64,000 nucleotides of DNA, taken from positions 1 through 64,000 of the forward strand of contig CAZBMJ010000003.1 of the NCBI GenBank assembly GCA_964493205.1. The letters run 5' to 3'. Position numbers and translations under genes: made by a program. This DNA comes from CAZBMJ01 sp964493205 (GTDB lineage Bacteria; Myxococcota; UBA727; JABDBI01). The notes beneath the pieces are model-generated. The model worked only from the letters and a program-made list of their open reading frames with translations. It did not search any database and was not told the origin of the DNA. Within the stretch, counting starts at the first letter, position 1. Each line of letters begins with the position of its first letter. Shown piece after piece: positions 45,061-53,782 of this stretch.

Positions 45061-46277
45061 AAAAACTCTTTTTATTATTATTTATTGCCTCTAAAATAAT
45101 TTTTGCCCAAGATAGCTTAAGCCTTAGTCAAGCCATAGAGCAAGCTTTAAAAAATAGTGATAGCTTAAATATAGCCAAAGAAAAAATTAATCAGTCTTAT
45201 GCTGACAAAATGCTTTCCCAAAGTTTTTTATGGCCCAAATTATCAATGAAATCTTTTATTGGTTCTGATTTAAATAAAGATTTTATGAAGAACGCTCACT
45301 TAACTATGGGTGGAAATTTAGAATATTCATTAATTAACCCATCCTTGTGGCTTAAAGCAATGCAAAATAATCAACTTTTTCATAAAGAGCAAAAAAACTT
45401 TGATCTAGCTTTGGATTTATTTGTAAAAGAAGTGGCTGAAAGTTATTTAGAGGTTTTGTCCTATCAAACAAATTTTAGCAGTTTGTTGGAGCAAATAGAG
45501 CAGTTGGAAAAAACTTTAATTACGGCTAAAGCTAAAAAAGAAGTAGGTTTAATCAAACCTACAGATTATATGCTGGTAAAATATAAACTCTTAGATGCTC
45601 AAGCCAATAAAGATCGTGAAGAGGCTTTGTATCAAAAAAGCTTGGCTAAACTTAATTTTTTACTTAAAGAAAATAAAAGCTTTAAAGTTGATTTTCCCAC
45701 GATAAAAGAAGATATTTTATTTGAAGCAAGCTTGGTATCGTCAAAATTAGAATCTTTGAAAAAAGAGCTGAGCGCTAGTGAGTATGGCTTGCAGGCTAAT
45801 TATTGGGAATATTTTCCTAAAATTAATTTAGAAATAGGTGTGGGCAAAAAGTGGCCTTTTAATAAACCATTAGAAAGTTCTATAGGTTTAAGTTTAACGA
45901 TGCCAATTTTTGGCGGTTTTGATAGGTTATCGAGAATAGTCTGGCAAAAAAGTGAAATTAATATAAAGAAAATTTCCTATGAACAAGAAATAAATAACGT
46001 TAAAACTGATATCACTATTTATAAGCAAGAACTTGAGCTAGCTAAAAAATCAAGAGAGAATTTTAAACAAGCTCTAGATTTAGCAGAAAATATTCTTACT
46101 ACTTCCAAGAGGCTATTTGAAGTTTCTCAAATAGATAGTCTAGAACTGGTTATGGCACATAATAATTTTTTAACGGCTAATAAAGCTTATTTACAAGCTT
46201 GTATAAGCATAAAAAAAATATTAATAAATTTGTTATTTATAACAGGCAAAATTACAAAAACAGGATATATATTCTAG
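45057..46277 (+). CDS. TolC-family outer-membrane channel of the efflux operon
   Basis: 406 residues with a signal peptide (LFLLLFIASKIIFA). The two-fold OEP pattern is visible: SLSQAIEQALKNSDSLNIAKEKI early, and a second half with LSLTMPIFGGFDRL followed by a long helix. It completes the adaptor-pump-channel tripartite exporter and starts within the pump gene's stop (ATGA). It is shorter than E. coli TolC but normal for the family. Confidence 0.92.
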   Translation: MKKLFLLLFIASKIIFAQDSLSLSQAIEQALKNSDSLNIAKEKINQSYADKMLSQSFLWPKLSMKSFIGSDLNKDFMKNAHLTMGGNLEYSLINPSLWLKAMQNNQLFHKEQKNFDLALDLFVKEVAESYLEVLSYQTNFSSLLEQIEQLEKTLITAKAKKEVGLIKPTDYMLVKYKLLDAQANKDREEALYQKSLAKLNFLLKENKSFKVDFPTIKEDILFEASLVSSKLESLKKELSASEYGLQANYWEYFPKINLEIGVGKKWPFNKPLESSIGLSLTMPIFGGFDRLSRIVWQKSEINIKKISYEQEINNVKTDITIYKQELELAKKSRENFKQALDLAENILTTSKRLFEVSQIDSLELVMAHNNFLTANKAYLQACISIKKILINLLFITGKITKTGYIF

Positions 46278-46356
46278 ATGTGTTTTTTTTTAAACATATT
46301 TATGCTAAACAATTTTTGGCTAGAAAGCCTTAAAACTCGTAAAGAGGTATGAAACC

Positions 46357-46548
46357 ATGAAGATGTTTATAATTAGAATTCTTGCAGCATCCTTGTTCCT
46401 TGTTCTTACAGCTGCCCGTTGTGGTGGTGATGCCACTGCAGAAGCTGGAGGTAAAAAAGATGATGCCGCAGCCGCAGCAGTTAAAAGCGACGACGGCGCT
46501 AAAGATGATAAAGCGGCAGATGCTGATGAACCAGGATTAGAAGAATAA
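46357..46548 (+). CDS. Small exported Ala/Asp/Lys-rich protein
   Basis: 63 residues with an AGAGG site upstream. A hydrophobic leader (IIRILAASLFLVLTAA) is followed by RCGGD. Arg before the Cys makes a true lipobox doubtful. The mature part is almost only Ala, Asp, Lys and Glu (DDAAAAAVKSDDGAKDD) and is probably disordered. A strong terminator follows. Function unknown. Confidence 0.6.
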   Translation: MKMFIIRILAASLFLVLTAARCGGDATAEAGGKKDDAAAAAVKSDDGAKDDKAADADEPGLEE

Positions 46549-46569
46549 AAATCTAATACACTGAATTTT

Positions 46570-46610
46570 AATGCTTTTTGTATATTTTATATATAGAAAG
46601 CATTTTTTTT
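46570..46610 (+). terminator. Long hairpin terminator, first copy of a duplicated block
   Basis: AATGCTTTTTGTATA pairs with TATATAGAAAGCATT across a short loop, then eight T. The surrounding 75 bases (about 46552-46627) recur almost identically at about 48073-48147. Confidence 0.75.
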
Positions 46611-46649
46611 GCTTTAATTTATTGCTCAAATTAAACTTGCATTTCTCTA

Positions 46650-46679
46650 TTGACATATGCAAATGACTTATGATATTAT
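46650..46679 (+). promoter_or_regulatory. Strong sigma-70-type promoter for the MFS gene
   Basis: TTGACA at 46650-46655, an 18-base spacer and TATTAT at 46674-46679. It leaves a leader of about 125 bases that includes a perfect 7-bp hairpin, TATCGGC-TGAT-GCCGATA (46767-46784), before the transporter start. Confidence 0.6.
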
Positions 46680-46813
46680 TGCTCCACTAATTATTTGGCA
46701 CCTTAAGGTCCGGCGTTAAAACATGTTTAAAAAAGTTTTTAACATAGCTATCATTTGCATTATTATTATCGGCTGATGCCGATATACTCAATTATACCCA
46801 CTATTATTTTTTT

Positions 46814-48064
46814 TTGAAACTTTTTAAATCCTTAAATGTAGGTTTAGTTATGCGTTTTTTTATGTGGTTATTTCCTCTTTCATTTTTTGCCTTTCAATTT
46901 ATATTGCGTCTATGGCCAGGTCTTATGTCTCAGCAAATTATGGAGCAATTTTCCATAGATGCGAGCCATTTCGGTATTTTGGCTGCCTTTTATTATTACG
47001 GATATGCTGGCATGCAGATTCCTGTGGCGGCTTTACTTGATCGTTTTGGTGCGCGCTATGTGGTTTCTAGCTTAGCTGTTATATGTGGACTTGCTACTTG
47101 GCTTTTTATTCACACCGATAACTTCTACATGGCACTTTTAGCTCGATTTTTAATCGGCGCAGGCTCCGCTGGTGGTTTTTTAGGTGTTTCTAAAGTAGTG
47201 TCAGAATGGTTTCCTAAAAACCATTATGCTCGTATGATAGGGTATTCTTTCACCTTTGGGTTGATGGGTGCCATTTATGGTGGCACTCCCGTGAGCTTCT
47301 TAATCGAGCGATTTAGCTGGCAAAAAGTTGCTTTTACTCTTGCCTTGGTTTCCATATCCATAGGCATAGGAGCTTATCTTGCACTACGTTCTAAGTCACA
47401 GGAAGTTGCTGCTCCATTTAAACTAAAGAGCTTTAGATCATTGCTGACTTCTCCTATTGTATGGTGTTTAGCCATCTCCAATCTTTTAATGGTAGGTTCT
47501 TTAGAAGGATTTGCCGATGTTTGGGGTGTCCCTTATTTGATGCTTGCTTTTAGTCTATCTAAAGGTGACGCTGCGGGAGCCATATCTTTCATATTTTTTG
47601 GTATGCTCATAGGCGGACCTTTTTTAGCGTTATTGAGCAAAAGATTTGGCAACTACCCGGTTATCAGCGCTTGTGGCCTTGGTATGGCTGCATGTTTTGT
47701 TTTGTTATTAAATGCTCCTGCTTATAATTGGTGGCTTTTGGCAGCATTATTTTTTCTGGTTGGCATTATGTGTTGTTATCAAGTGATCGTTTTTGCTGCC
47801 GGTGCAGAGCTAGTTTCTGTGCAACATTTAGGTGTATGTATTGCTTTTCTCAACTGTATCAATATGTTTGGTGGATCGTTTTTCCACACCATCATAGGCT
47901 CGCTCATGGATTTGTTATGGGATGGTGCTGTAGGCAGTGATGGTTTGCGAATATATAGTGTAACTATTTATAATTATGCACTTAGTTCTATACCTATCTG
48001 CGCTATTTTAGGAGCTGTTATGGTTTTTTTTGTTCAGCGTCATACAAAAAAATTAAATAAGTAG
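46814..48064 (+). CDS. Major facilitator superfamily transporter
   Basis: 416 residues with 12 membrane helices. The family signature after TM2 reads PVAALLDRFGARYVV, and RFLIGAGSAGGFLGVSK lies in TM4/5. The sequence style (FILRLWPGLMSQQIMEQF, VSEWFPKNHYARMIGY) is that of phthalate/glucarate-type MFS carriers frequent in Legionella and Coxiella-like intracellular bacteria; the substrate is unknown. The frame opens with TTG 46814; an ATG at 46853 just before TM1 is also plausible. The gene lies between two near-identical terminator blocks. Confidence 0.9.
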   Translation: MKLFKSLNVGLVMRFFMWLFPLSFFAFQFILRLWPGLMSQQIMEQFSIDASHFGILAAFYYYGYAGMQIPVAALLDRFGARYVVSSLAVICGLATWLFIHTDNFYMALLARFLIGAGSAGGFLGVSKVVSEWFPKNHYARMIGYSFTFGLMGAIYGGTPVSFLIERFSWQKVAFTLALVSISIGIGAYLALRSKSQEVAAPFKLKSFRSLLTSPIVWCLAISNLLMVGSLEGFADVWGVPYLMLAFSLSKGDAAGAISFIFFGMLIGGPFLALLSKRFGNYPVISACGLGMAACFVLLLNAPAYNWWLLAALFFLVGIMCCYQVIVFAAGAELVSVQHLGVCIAFLNCINMFGGSFFHTIIGSLMDLLWDGAVGSDGLRIYSVTIYNYALSSIPICAILGAVMVFFVQRHTKKLNK

Positions 48065-48090
48065 CTTAAAAGTCTAATACACTGAATTTT

Positions 48091-48130
48091 AATGCTTTTT
48101 GTATATTCTATATATAGAAAGCATTTTTTT
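48091..48130 (+). terminator. Long hairpin terminator, second copy
   Basis: Same hairpin as at 46570 (AATGCTTTTTGTATA...TATATAGAAAGCATT plus seven T), differing at one loop base and one T. It lies 27 bases after the MFS stop. Confidence 0.75.
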
Positions 48131-48240
48131 GCTTTAATTTAGTGCTTTTTAAGGATTAAATATTAGATAGCTATTGACTGATTAGAAATTTTTAGCCATT
48201 ATGAGAGTGGAATTATTTATATAAAAATAAAAGGTGAATT

Positions 48241-48729
48241 ATGAGATTATTAGTGTTAAATTTATTAGTTATGGCTTCTGTATGTGTTTTTTCTTTTCTA
48301 GGATGTGGGCCAGGTAAGCCTAAAGAAGAAGAAAAAAAATGCTCTGAAATTACAGATTCTAGCGACTGCGGCAAAAATACTAAATGCTTATGGCAGCCTG
48401 GTTCTTCTGGCCCAAAAAAGAATGGTGAAGAGGGTTTTGAGCGCGAAGGACAAGATGAAACCCGTAGAGTTAATCCAGAAGCTAGCACTGTTGGTAAATG
48501 CATAGAAAAGCCTGCTACTACTAATAATAATGGTGGAAGGCCAGAAGGTTCAAGCGATGAAGAGGGCCCAGAGTATGAGGAAAATCAAGATGAAGAGTCA
48601 GGCTTTAATACAGAAGATGATACTGAGAATCTTTATAATGATGATGAGCTACCAGGAAATAAAGAGAAAATTAATGTAAAATGGGGTGGAAAGTCTAATA
48701 CAGATTATAATTTCCACTTTGCAAACTAA
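48241..48729 (+). CDS. Small acidic lipoprotein, unknown
   Basis: 162 residues. The signal peptide ends FLGC with the lipidated Cys at 22. A short Cys module follows (KCSEITDSSDCGKNTKC, later GKC), then a Glu/Asp/Asn-rich and probably disordered tail. No family is recognised. A perfect terminator follows about 50 bases downstream, so it is likely monocistronic. Confidence 0.7.
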   Translation: MRLLVLNLLVMASVCVFSFLGCGPGKPKEEEKKCSEITDSSDCGKNTKCLWQPGSSGPKKNGEEGFEREGQDETRRVNPEASTVGKCIEKPATTNNNGGRPEGSSDEEGPEYEENQDEESGFNTEDDTENLYNDDELPGNKEKINVKWGGKSNTDYNFHFAN

Positions 48730-48781
48730 GGACCAACAACATTTAATATGCAATAACTAAAATTGAATTTTAGTTGATTAG

Positions 48782-48810
48782 AAAAAAACCCTAATTTTTA
48801 GGGTTTTTTT
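48782..48810 (+). terminator. Rho-independent terminator after the lipoprotein
   Basis: AAAAACCCTAA, loop TTT, TTAGGGTTTTTTT: an 11-bp perfect stem with flanking A and T runs. It can work in both directions. Confidence 0.85.
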
Positions 48811-48849
48811 AATTTGCGTAAGTTTTTTAGAACTATCACATGCCTTCTA

Positions 48850-48953
48850 CCTACCTCGCCTTGTGCGAGGTATCCAGACAATTAACTTTTCAATTTTAAG
48901 GATATGAAATTAGTTTTCTGGATAGCGTGAACAAGTCACGCTACGTAGGAATG
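48850..48953. repeat. REPIN-like palindromic repeat pair (family 1)
   Basis: Arm A (48850-48886) has stem CCTCGC/GCGAGG with loop CTTGT, then ATCCAGA. Arm B (48911-48953), read in reverse, has CTACGT, hairpin AGCGTGACTTGTTCACGCT, then ATCCAGA. The outer blocks and the loop match the pair at 5473-5577; the stems do not, yet both still pair. With the terminator and the family 2 remnant at 49001-49020 it fills the 300-base gap before the M20 gene. Confidence 0.8.
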
Positions 48954-49036
48954 ATGTGAAATAACCATATGTTATCTGAATAAAACCATTAACCTACTAC
49001 CTATGCGCAAAGACGCTAGACTTGAACAGAGAATTT

Positions 49037-50182
49037 ATGCGAAATTTAAGTATCGAGAATATCCTAAAAAAACTTATTAGCTTTAAGAGTATATCGGGAA
49101 GCTCTAACTTAAGCATAGTAGAATATTTAGAAGATTTGGCTAAAAGTTTGGGTTTTAGAACTCATAGATTAGTTAATCCCCATAATGCTCAGCAGGCAAA
49201 TCTATTATGTGAAATAGGGCCAAGTAATCAAGATGGCTTAATGCTTTGTGGGCACTTAGATGTGGTGCCTGTGGCTGGGCAAGACTGGCAAAGCGATCCT
49301 TTTGTTCTTACTAGTAAAGAAGATAAATATATTGGCCGTGGCGTGCTTGATATGAAGGGCTTTATTGCATCTTGTTTTAATGCGCTGAGTAGCCTAAATT
49401 TAAACACTATTAAAAACCCCTTAAGTTTATTATTTACCTATGATGAAGAAAATGGTTGCCATGGTTCCAAACAAGCTTCTATAGATTTAAATAAATTTTT
49501 AGAATTGATGCCTAAAAGTGTACTTATTGGTGAACCCACAGATTTTGGCATTATACGAATGCATAAAGGCCACATAAGCATAAGTCTTGATATTATTGGT
49601 AAACCTTTTCATAGTTCCATGCCTGATAGAGGAATTTCTGCCATAAAAATTTTAAATAGGGCTTTAAATGCTTTATTTGATCTAGAAAAAGAACTAATAA
49701 ACGAAGTAGTGATGCCTGAATTTTTTGAAAGACCTTTTGTGGTAATGAATGTGGGGGTAATTCACGCTGGTAACGCCATAAATATTGTGCCAGAACGAGC
49801 ACAAGCTTTAATAGGCATAAGGCCATTGCCACAAACTAATACCCAAGAGCTATTTAGGCGAATTCACGAAGCTATTTTTAGAGCTAATTATGAGTATCAA
49901 AGCCATATTAGTTTAAAAATAATGGATGAAGTAGCTGCGTTATTTTGCCAAGAACATACCATGCTCGAAAATTATCTAAAACCTTTAGCTAACGTAAGCT
50001 ATAAACCCGCAGTAGATTTTGCCACTGATGGAGGTAATTTAGCTAAGACTGGTATGGATTGTTTAATATTTGGTCCAGGCAGTATTAGTGTTGCTCATAC
50101 TGCCAATGAATGGATATATAAAAAAGATTTAGCACTTGCAAGCAATAAACTGCAAGAGCTTATGCATAAGATGCTTTTTTAA
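49037..50182 (+). CDS. argE: M20-family deacetylase (ArgE/acetylornithine deacetylase-like)
   Basis: 381 residues from the ATG at 49037; TTG 49022 would add five. Zinc-site motifs: MLCGHLDVVPVAG (His, Asp), GRGVLDMKGFIA (Asp), TYDEENGCHGSKQ (catalytic Glu pair) and a late PGSISVAHTANEW (His). The DMKG and HTANEW forms match acetylornithine deacetylases. Substrate choice within M20 (ArgE, DapE, carboxypeptidase) cannot be fixed here, and no other arginine genes are nearby. It converges with the next gene with a 4-base overlap. Confidence 0.85.
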   Translation: MRNLSIENILKKLISFKSISGSSNLSIVEYLEDLAKSLGFRTHRLVNPHNAQQANLLCEIGPSNQDGLMLCGHLDVVPVAGQDWQSDPFVLTSKEDKYIGRGVLDMKGFIASCFNALSSLNLNTIKNPLSLLFTYDEENGCHGSKQASIDLNKFLELMPKSVLIGEPTDFGIIRMHKGHISISLDIIGKPFHSSMPDRGISAIKILNRALNALFDLEKELINEVVMPEFFERPFVVMNVGVIHAGNAINIVPERAQALIGIRPLPQTNTQELFRRIHEAIFRANYEYQSHISLKIMDEVAALFCQEHTMLENYLKPLANVSYKPAVDFATDGGNLAKTGMDCLIFGPGSISVAHTANEWIYKKDLALASNKLQELMHKMLF

Positions 50183-51213
50183 AAACCAACAGTAGCCATG
50201 ACAGGTAAGTGGTCAGAGGCGATACCTGCTTTATCTTGTATAGTGAAATCTAAATATTTAAGATCTTTTATAAATATGTGGTCAAGCAATCTGTTGGGTT
50301 TATCGCTAGGAAATGAAAAATGTACTTTGTCCGTTTCAGTAAAAAATTCTGCTTGTAATTGAGGATTATTTTTCAAAAACCAGACAAATGTTTCTTCATC
50401 TTCATAATCATCGTCATCATCATCTCCAAAGTGGCTTTTTTTAATTGCGTTGCTAGGTACTGTATTAAAATCGCCCCCCAAAATAATAGGATAATTAAGC
50501 TTATGCATGTATTCGTGAACCACTTTAATTTGTTCAGCTCTGGTATCTTTACCCCAGGCTTCTAAGTGCAAATTAATTACAGCTATTTTATGTTCACCAA
50601 TTTGTACATCAACTTTTTGTAAGCCTCGGTCAATATAACCCCAGTTATACCAAAATGGATTAGAGGCTGGTTTATCAAAAATAATTCTTTCATGATTGCT
50701 TAGTGGGTATTTAGAAAGTATGCATTGGGCAGCTCTTACATAGCCAATATGGTCACTTACTGGCCAATAAGGAAAGGGAATGTAGTTTTTTTCCCAAACA
50801 TTGGCACAAGCGTAATAAGGGTATTTTAGTGTATTTTGTAAAAATTCTATTTGGTTAATGCGCTGGGTTCTATGGGAATCAATGTCCACTTCTTGTAATA
50901 AAAATATATCCGCATCCATTTCTTTCATAGACTGAGAAATTAACGCTAATTGGCTATTGGTGACGTGGAGCTCCCTTCGGTCCCACGCATTTTCTTTAAT
51001 ACCTTGTCCGTGGCCAATATTGTAAGAAACAATTTTGATTTGTTCTTTTGGTTCATAAATTATGGGTTTTTCTAATTTATTTACCTCTAGTAATGATTCT
51101 TTAGGCATATTTGAATGCAAAGCCCAATAAGCAAAACATAAAAATAGTAATAATAAAACAAAAAAGAGTGATAAAATATACTTAATAAATGAAACTTTAA
51201 CCGATTTTTTCAT
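50179..51213 (-). CDS. Membrane-anchored endonuclease/exonuclease/phosphatase-fold enzyme
   Basis: 344 residues. An N-terminal signal-anchor (YILSLFFVLLLLFLCFAYWAL) is followed by the EEP fold: IVSYNIGHGQG, DIFLLQEVDID (metal Glu), INLHLEAWG, ILGGDFNTVPSN and a final ASDHLPVMA with the catalytic Asp-His. EEP enzymes include DNases, inositol phosphatases and sphingomyelinases. The anchor puts this one outside the cytoplasm. An unusual acidic loop (DDDDDDYEDEE) lies between the DFN and DH motifs. Confidence 0.85.
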   Translation of the reverse strand: MKKSVKVSFIKYILSLFFVLLLLFLCFAYWALHSNMPKESLLEVNKLEKPIIYEPKEQIKIVSYNIGHGQGIKENAWDRRELHVTNSQLALISQSMKEMDADIFLLQEVDIDSHRTQRINQIEFLQNTLKYPYYACANVWEKNYIPFPYWPVSDHIGYVRAAQCILSKYPLSNHERIIFDKPASNPFWYNWGYIDRGLQKVDVQIGEHKIAVINLHLEAWGKDTRAEQIKVVHEYMHKLNYPIILGGDFNTVPSNAIKKSHFGDDDDDDYEDEETFVWFLKNNPQLQAEFFTETDKVHFSFPSDKPNRLLDHIFIKDLKYLDFTIQDKAGIASDHLPVMATVGF

Positions 51214-51285
51214 ATAAAAAAATTCCTTAAATATTTTTATAAATTTTTATAGTGCTTAATATATATTTTTGGATAAATTAAACTA

Positions 51286-51807
51286 TTAATTAGTACTATT
51301 TTGTAATGAAAGCATTTTTTTCTTAATAAAATTTTTCTTCATGACAGTTTGATAATCAACCCATAAAATACCATTTAAATGATCAAGCTCATGCTGAAAA
51401 CAGCCACTTAAATAGTCTAAAGCTTCTCTTTGAATAACTTGTCCATGTTCGTTTTGATATTCCATCATAATTTTTTTAGATCGTTTAACTTTTCCTGTAT
51501 ACCCAGGAATGGACATGCAACCTTCTTCCCAAATAAAAGAGCCTTCTGATGCGATAACTTTAGGATTTATAAAAACTTCTGGCCCATCTGTACCATTACC
51601 GTTGTTTTCTTCTTTTGGTATATCCATTACAAATAAGCGTTTATTTACACCAATTTGGGGCGCAGCTAGACCGGCAATAGGTTCCTCAAACATACTATCT
51701 TTTAAATCTTTAATAATAGTTTGTAATTCAGCTCCAAAGTCCACTACTTCTGTAGAAACTTCTTTTAAAACAGGATTTGGCCAAATAACTATATTTTTAA
51801 CTGCCAT
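51286..51807 (-). CDS. def: Peptide deformylase
   Basis: 173 residues with all three family motifs: GLAAPQIGV, EEGCMSIPG (the zinc Cys; Met replaces the usual Leu) and QHELDHLNGILWVD (HExxH). The enzyme removes the formyl group from nascent N-terminal Met. There is no fmt gene beside it. A 72-base gap separates it from the EEP gene. Confidence 0.95.
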   Translation of the reverse strand: MAVKNIVIWPNPVLKEVSTEVVDFGAELQTIIKDLKDSMFEEPIAGLAAPQIGVNKRLFVMDIPKEENNGNGTDGPEVFINPKVIASEGSFIWEEGCMSIPGYTGKVKRSKKIMMEYQNEHGQVIQREALDYLSGCFQHELDHLNGILWVDYQTVMKKNFIKKKMLSLQNSTN

Positions 51808-51974
51808 AGATTACCTTTTTAGTATTTTTACTTACGTAGTATATGATATAAATAAAAAACATCAATAGGTTATTTTATGTTTTATTAATTTGGTTTTATT
51901 TTATATAAATTTAATTTTATTTTAGCCAAAAAACACACATAGTTATTATATAAAAAGATACTACGGAGAAATTT

Positions 51975-52412
51975 ATGGCAAAGAAATATTTATTTGTTTT
52001 AATGATGATAAACTCATGTTTTCTGTTTTCAGCAGAACTTACTATTCAAGTGAAAGATGTTTTGGATTTAGCAACATATGAAGACGTGCTTACTCAGAAC
52101 ATAAGATTATCAACTACTAAAGAGAAGAAAGAATTTTTTATTAATGATTGGTATAGTGCTGTTGATAATCGTGAAAATTATTTTATAAAATTGAAAATAG
52201 AAGTCACACCAATTAAAAATGAACTTCTCAATGATGTTTCATATGTCATATCAGTGCTGAAAGAATTACTTTTAAATGGCAGGGTTTGTGCGGTTTTAGC
52301 AAGAGATTCTTTTGTGTTAAAACCAGGGCAAGAAAAAATTATTGATGATCATTATTGGGGGCAAAAAGGCCTTGTAGTTCGGCAAAAAAATATTTTTTCC
52401 CTTAAAATCTAA
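51975..52412 (+). CDS. Small exported protein, unknown
   Basis: 145 residues with an ACGGAG ribosome-binding site and a signal peptide (YLFVLMMINSCFLFSA). The mature part opens with a beta-rich segment (ELTIQVKDVLDLATYEDV) and has one Cys. I do not recognise it. It converges with gdh across a symmetrical hairpin. Confidence 0.6.
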   Translation: MAKKYLFVLMMINSCFLFSAELTIQVKDVLDLATYEDVLTQNIRLSTTKEKKEFFINDWYSAVDNRENYFIKLKIEVTPIKNELLNDVSYVISVLKELLLNGRVCAVLARDSFVLKPGQEKIIDDHYWGQKGLVVRQKNIFSLKI

Positions 52413-52420
52413 AACCAAGT

Positions 52421-52446
52421 AATAGCTAAGTTTAATCTTAGCTATT
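52421..52446. terminator. Symmetrical hairpin between convergent genes
   Basis: AATAGCTAAG, loop TTTAAT, CTTAGCTATT: a perfect 10-bp stem centred between the exported-protein gene and gdh. T and A runs are weak, so terminator function is likely but not certain. Confidence 0.45.
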
Positions 52447-52464
52447 TACTACTCTTGCTGTATG

Positions 52465-53766
52465 TTATGGCCAAATGCCTCTTTTTGAATAAACCTCTTG
52501 CAGCCGTTCTAGGGCGATCACATAAGAAGCAGTGCGCATATTGATACCCATATTAATGGCTTTTTGTGAAACTAACTGGTAAGTATTAAGCATGCGTTTT
52601 TCTAAACGAGCTCTTACTTCAAAGATATCCCAGTATTCACAACGTTTATTTTGCAACCATTCAAAATAACTTACAACTACGCCTCCTGAGTTAGCGAGTA
52701 TATCAGGTATTACGGCAATACCTTTTTTTTCTAAAATAGACTCGCCCTCTAAATCTGTAGGACCGTTGGCAGCTTCAATTACTACTTTGGTGTCCATCAT
52801 ATTAGCTTCAGTTTTTTTGATTTGTAACTCGGTGGCTGCAGGAACAAAAATATCACAAGGAGTAGAAAAAAATTCATCTCTGCTAATAGCCTTTCCACCA
52901 GGGTAGCCTTTTAGGCTCTTATTAGCTTTGCAATATTCATTAAGTTTATAGGCATTAAAACCTTCTGGATGAACAAAATAGCCTGTGTGGTCGCCAACAG
53001 CAATAAGACTTACGCCCATACGAGATAAGATCATAGCTGTATAAGAGCCAACATTACCAAATCCTTGAATAGCTAGTGTTGCACCTGCAAGATTGAAATT
53101 ATTTTCCTTAGCCCACTGGGTTATGCAATGAACCACACCTCGACCAGTGGCTTCTTCTCTGCCAGGGGTGCCTCCACAAATAATAGATTTGCCGGTCACT
53201 ACTCCTTTTACGGCTTGTTTGTTAGAGGCTGATACAGTATTGCAGTAGGTATCCATCATCCAATCCATGGTTTGAGCATTGGTGCCCATATCTGGAGCGG
53301 GTATATCAAGGTCTGGTCCAATATTTGAGCCAAGGGCGTGAGTAAATCGCCTGGTTATATGTTCTAAATCTTCAATACTATATTGATTTGGGTCGAATTT
53401 AATACCACCTTTAGCTCCACCAAAAGGCAAGTTTTGTAGAGCACACTTCCAGGTCATCCATGCTGATAAGGCTTTGCATTCATCTAAATAAACATCTTGA
53501 TGATAACGAAAACCACCTTTAAATGGCCCTAAGATATTGTTATGTTGTACTCTATACCCTTTAAACAATTCCACTGCTCCAGAGCTTAGTTTTACTGGAA
53601 AATTTATTATAAGCTCATTTTTTGGTTGCATTAAAATTGTTTTAAATGATTCTGGCATTTGCATAATATTTAAAGCATTTTGCAGTTGTTCTTTAGCTAA
53701 GACAAATAAATTGTCAGGCTGTTTTTGAATACTATTTTGTGCCGCTATTTCACTTTCAGTCATCAT
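52465..53766 (-). CDS. gdhA: Glu/Leu/Phe/Val-type glutamate dehydrogenase
   Basis: 433 residues. The active-site lysine region is LPFGGAKGGIKFDP. GPDLDIPAPDMGTN, the Rossmann motif IQGFGNVGSYTAM, and ILANSGGVVVSYFEW are all conserved. The enzyme interconverts glutamate and 2-oxoglutarate plus ammonia, letting host-derived glutamate feed central metabolism. The length and motifs fit hexameric NAD-type enzymes. It is followed on the same strand, 16 bases upstream, by the 1260-residue gene. Confidence 0.95.
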   Translation of the reverse strand: MMTESEIAAQNSIQKQPDNLFVLAKEQLQNALNIMQMPESFKTILMQPKNELIINFPVKLSSGAVELFKGYRVQHNNILGPFKGGFRYHQDVYLDECKALSAWMTWKCALQNLPFGGAKGGIKFDPNQYSIEDLEHITRRFTHALGSNIGPDLDIPAPDMGTNAQTMDWMMDTYCNTVSASNKQAVKGVVTGKSIICGGTPGREEATGRGVVHCITQWAKENNFNLAGATLAIQGFGNVGSYTAMILSRMGVSLIAVGDHTGYFVHPEGFNAYKLNEYCKANKSLKGYPGGKAISRDEFFSTPCDIFVPAATELQIKKTEANMMDTKVVIEAANGPTDLEGESILEKKGIAVIPDILANSGGVVVSYFEWLQNKRCEYWDIFEVRARLEKRMLNTYQLVSQKAINMGINMRTASYVIALERLQEVYSKRGIWP

Positions 53767-53782
53767 CTTTTTTTAGTCCTTT

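Noticed and set aside
46680..46813. Leader of the MFS gene considered as a riboswitch
   Set aside because: Only one short hairpin is evident and no known riboswitch core was recognised.
5473..48953. Regular spacing of palindromes considered as a CRISPR array
   Set aside because: Copies are kilobases apart, mostly in inverted pairs, with no uniform spacers and no cas genes.
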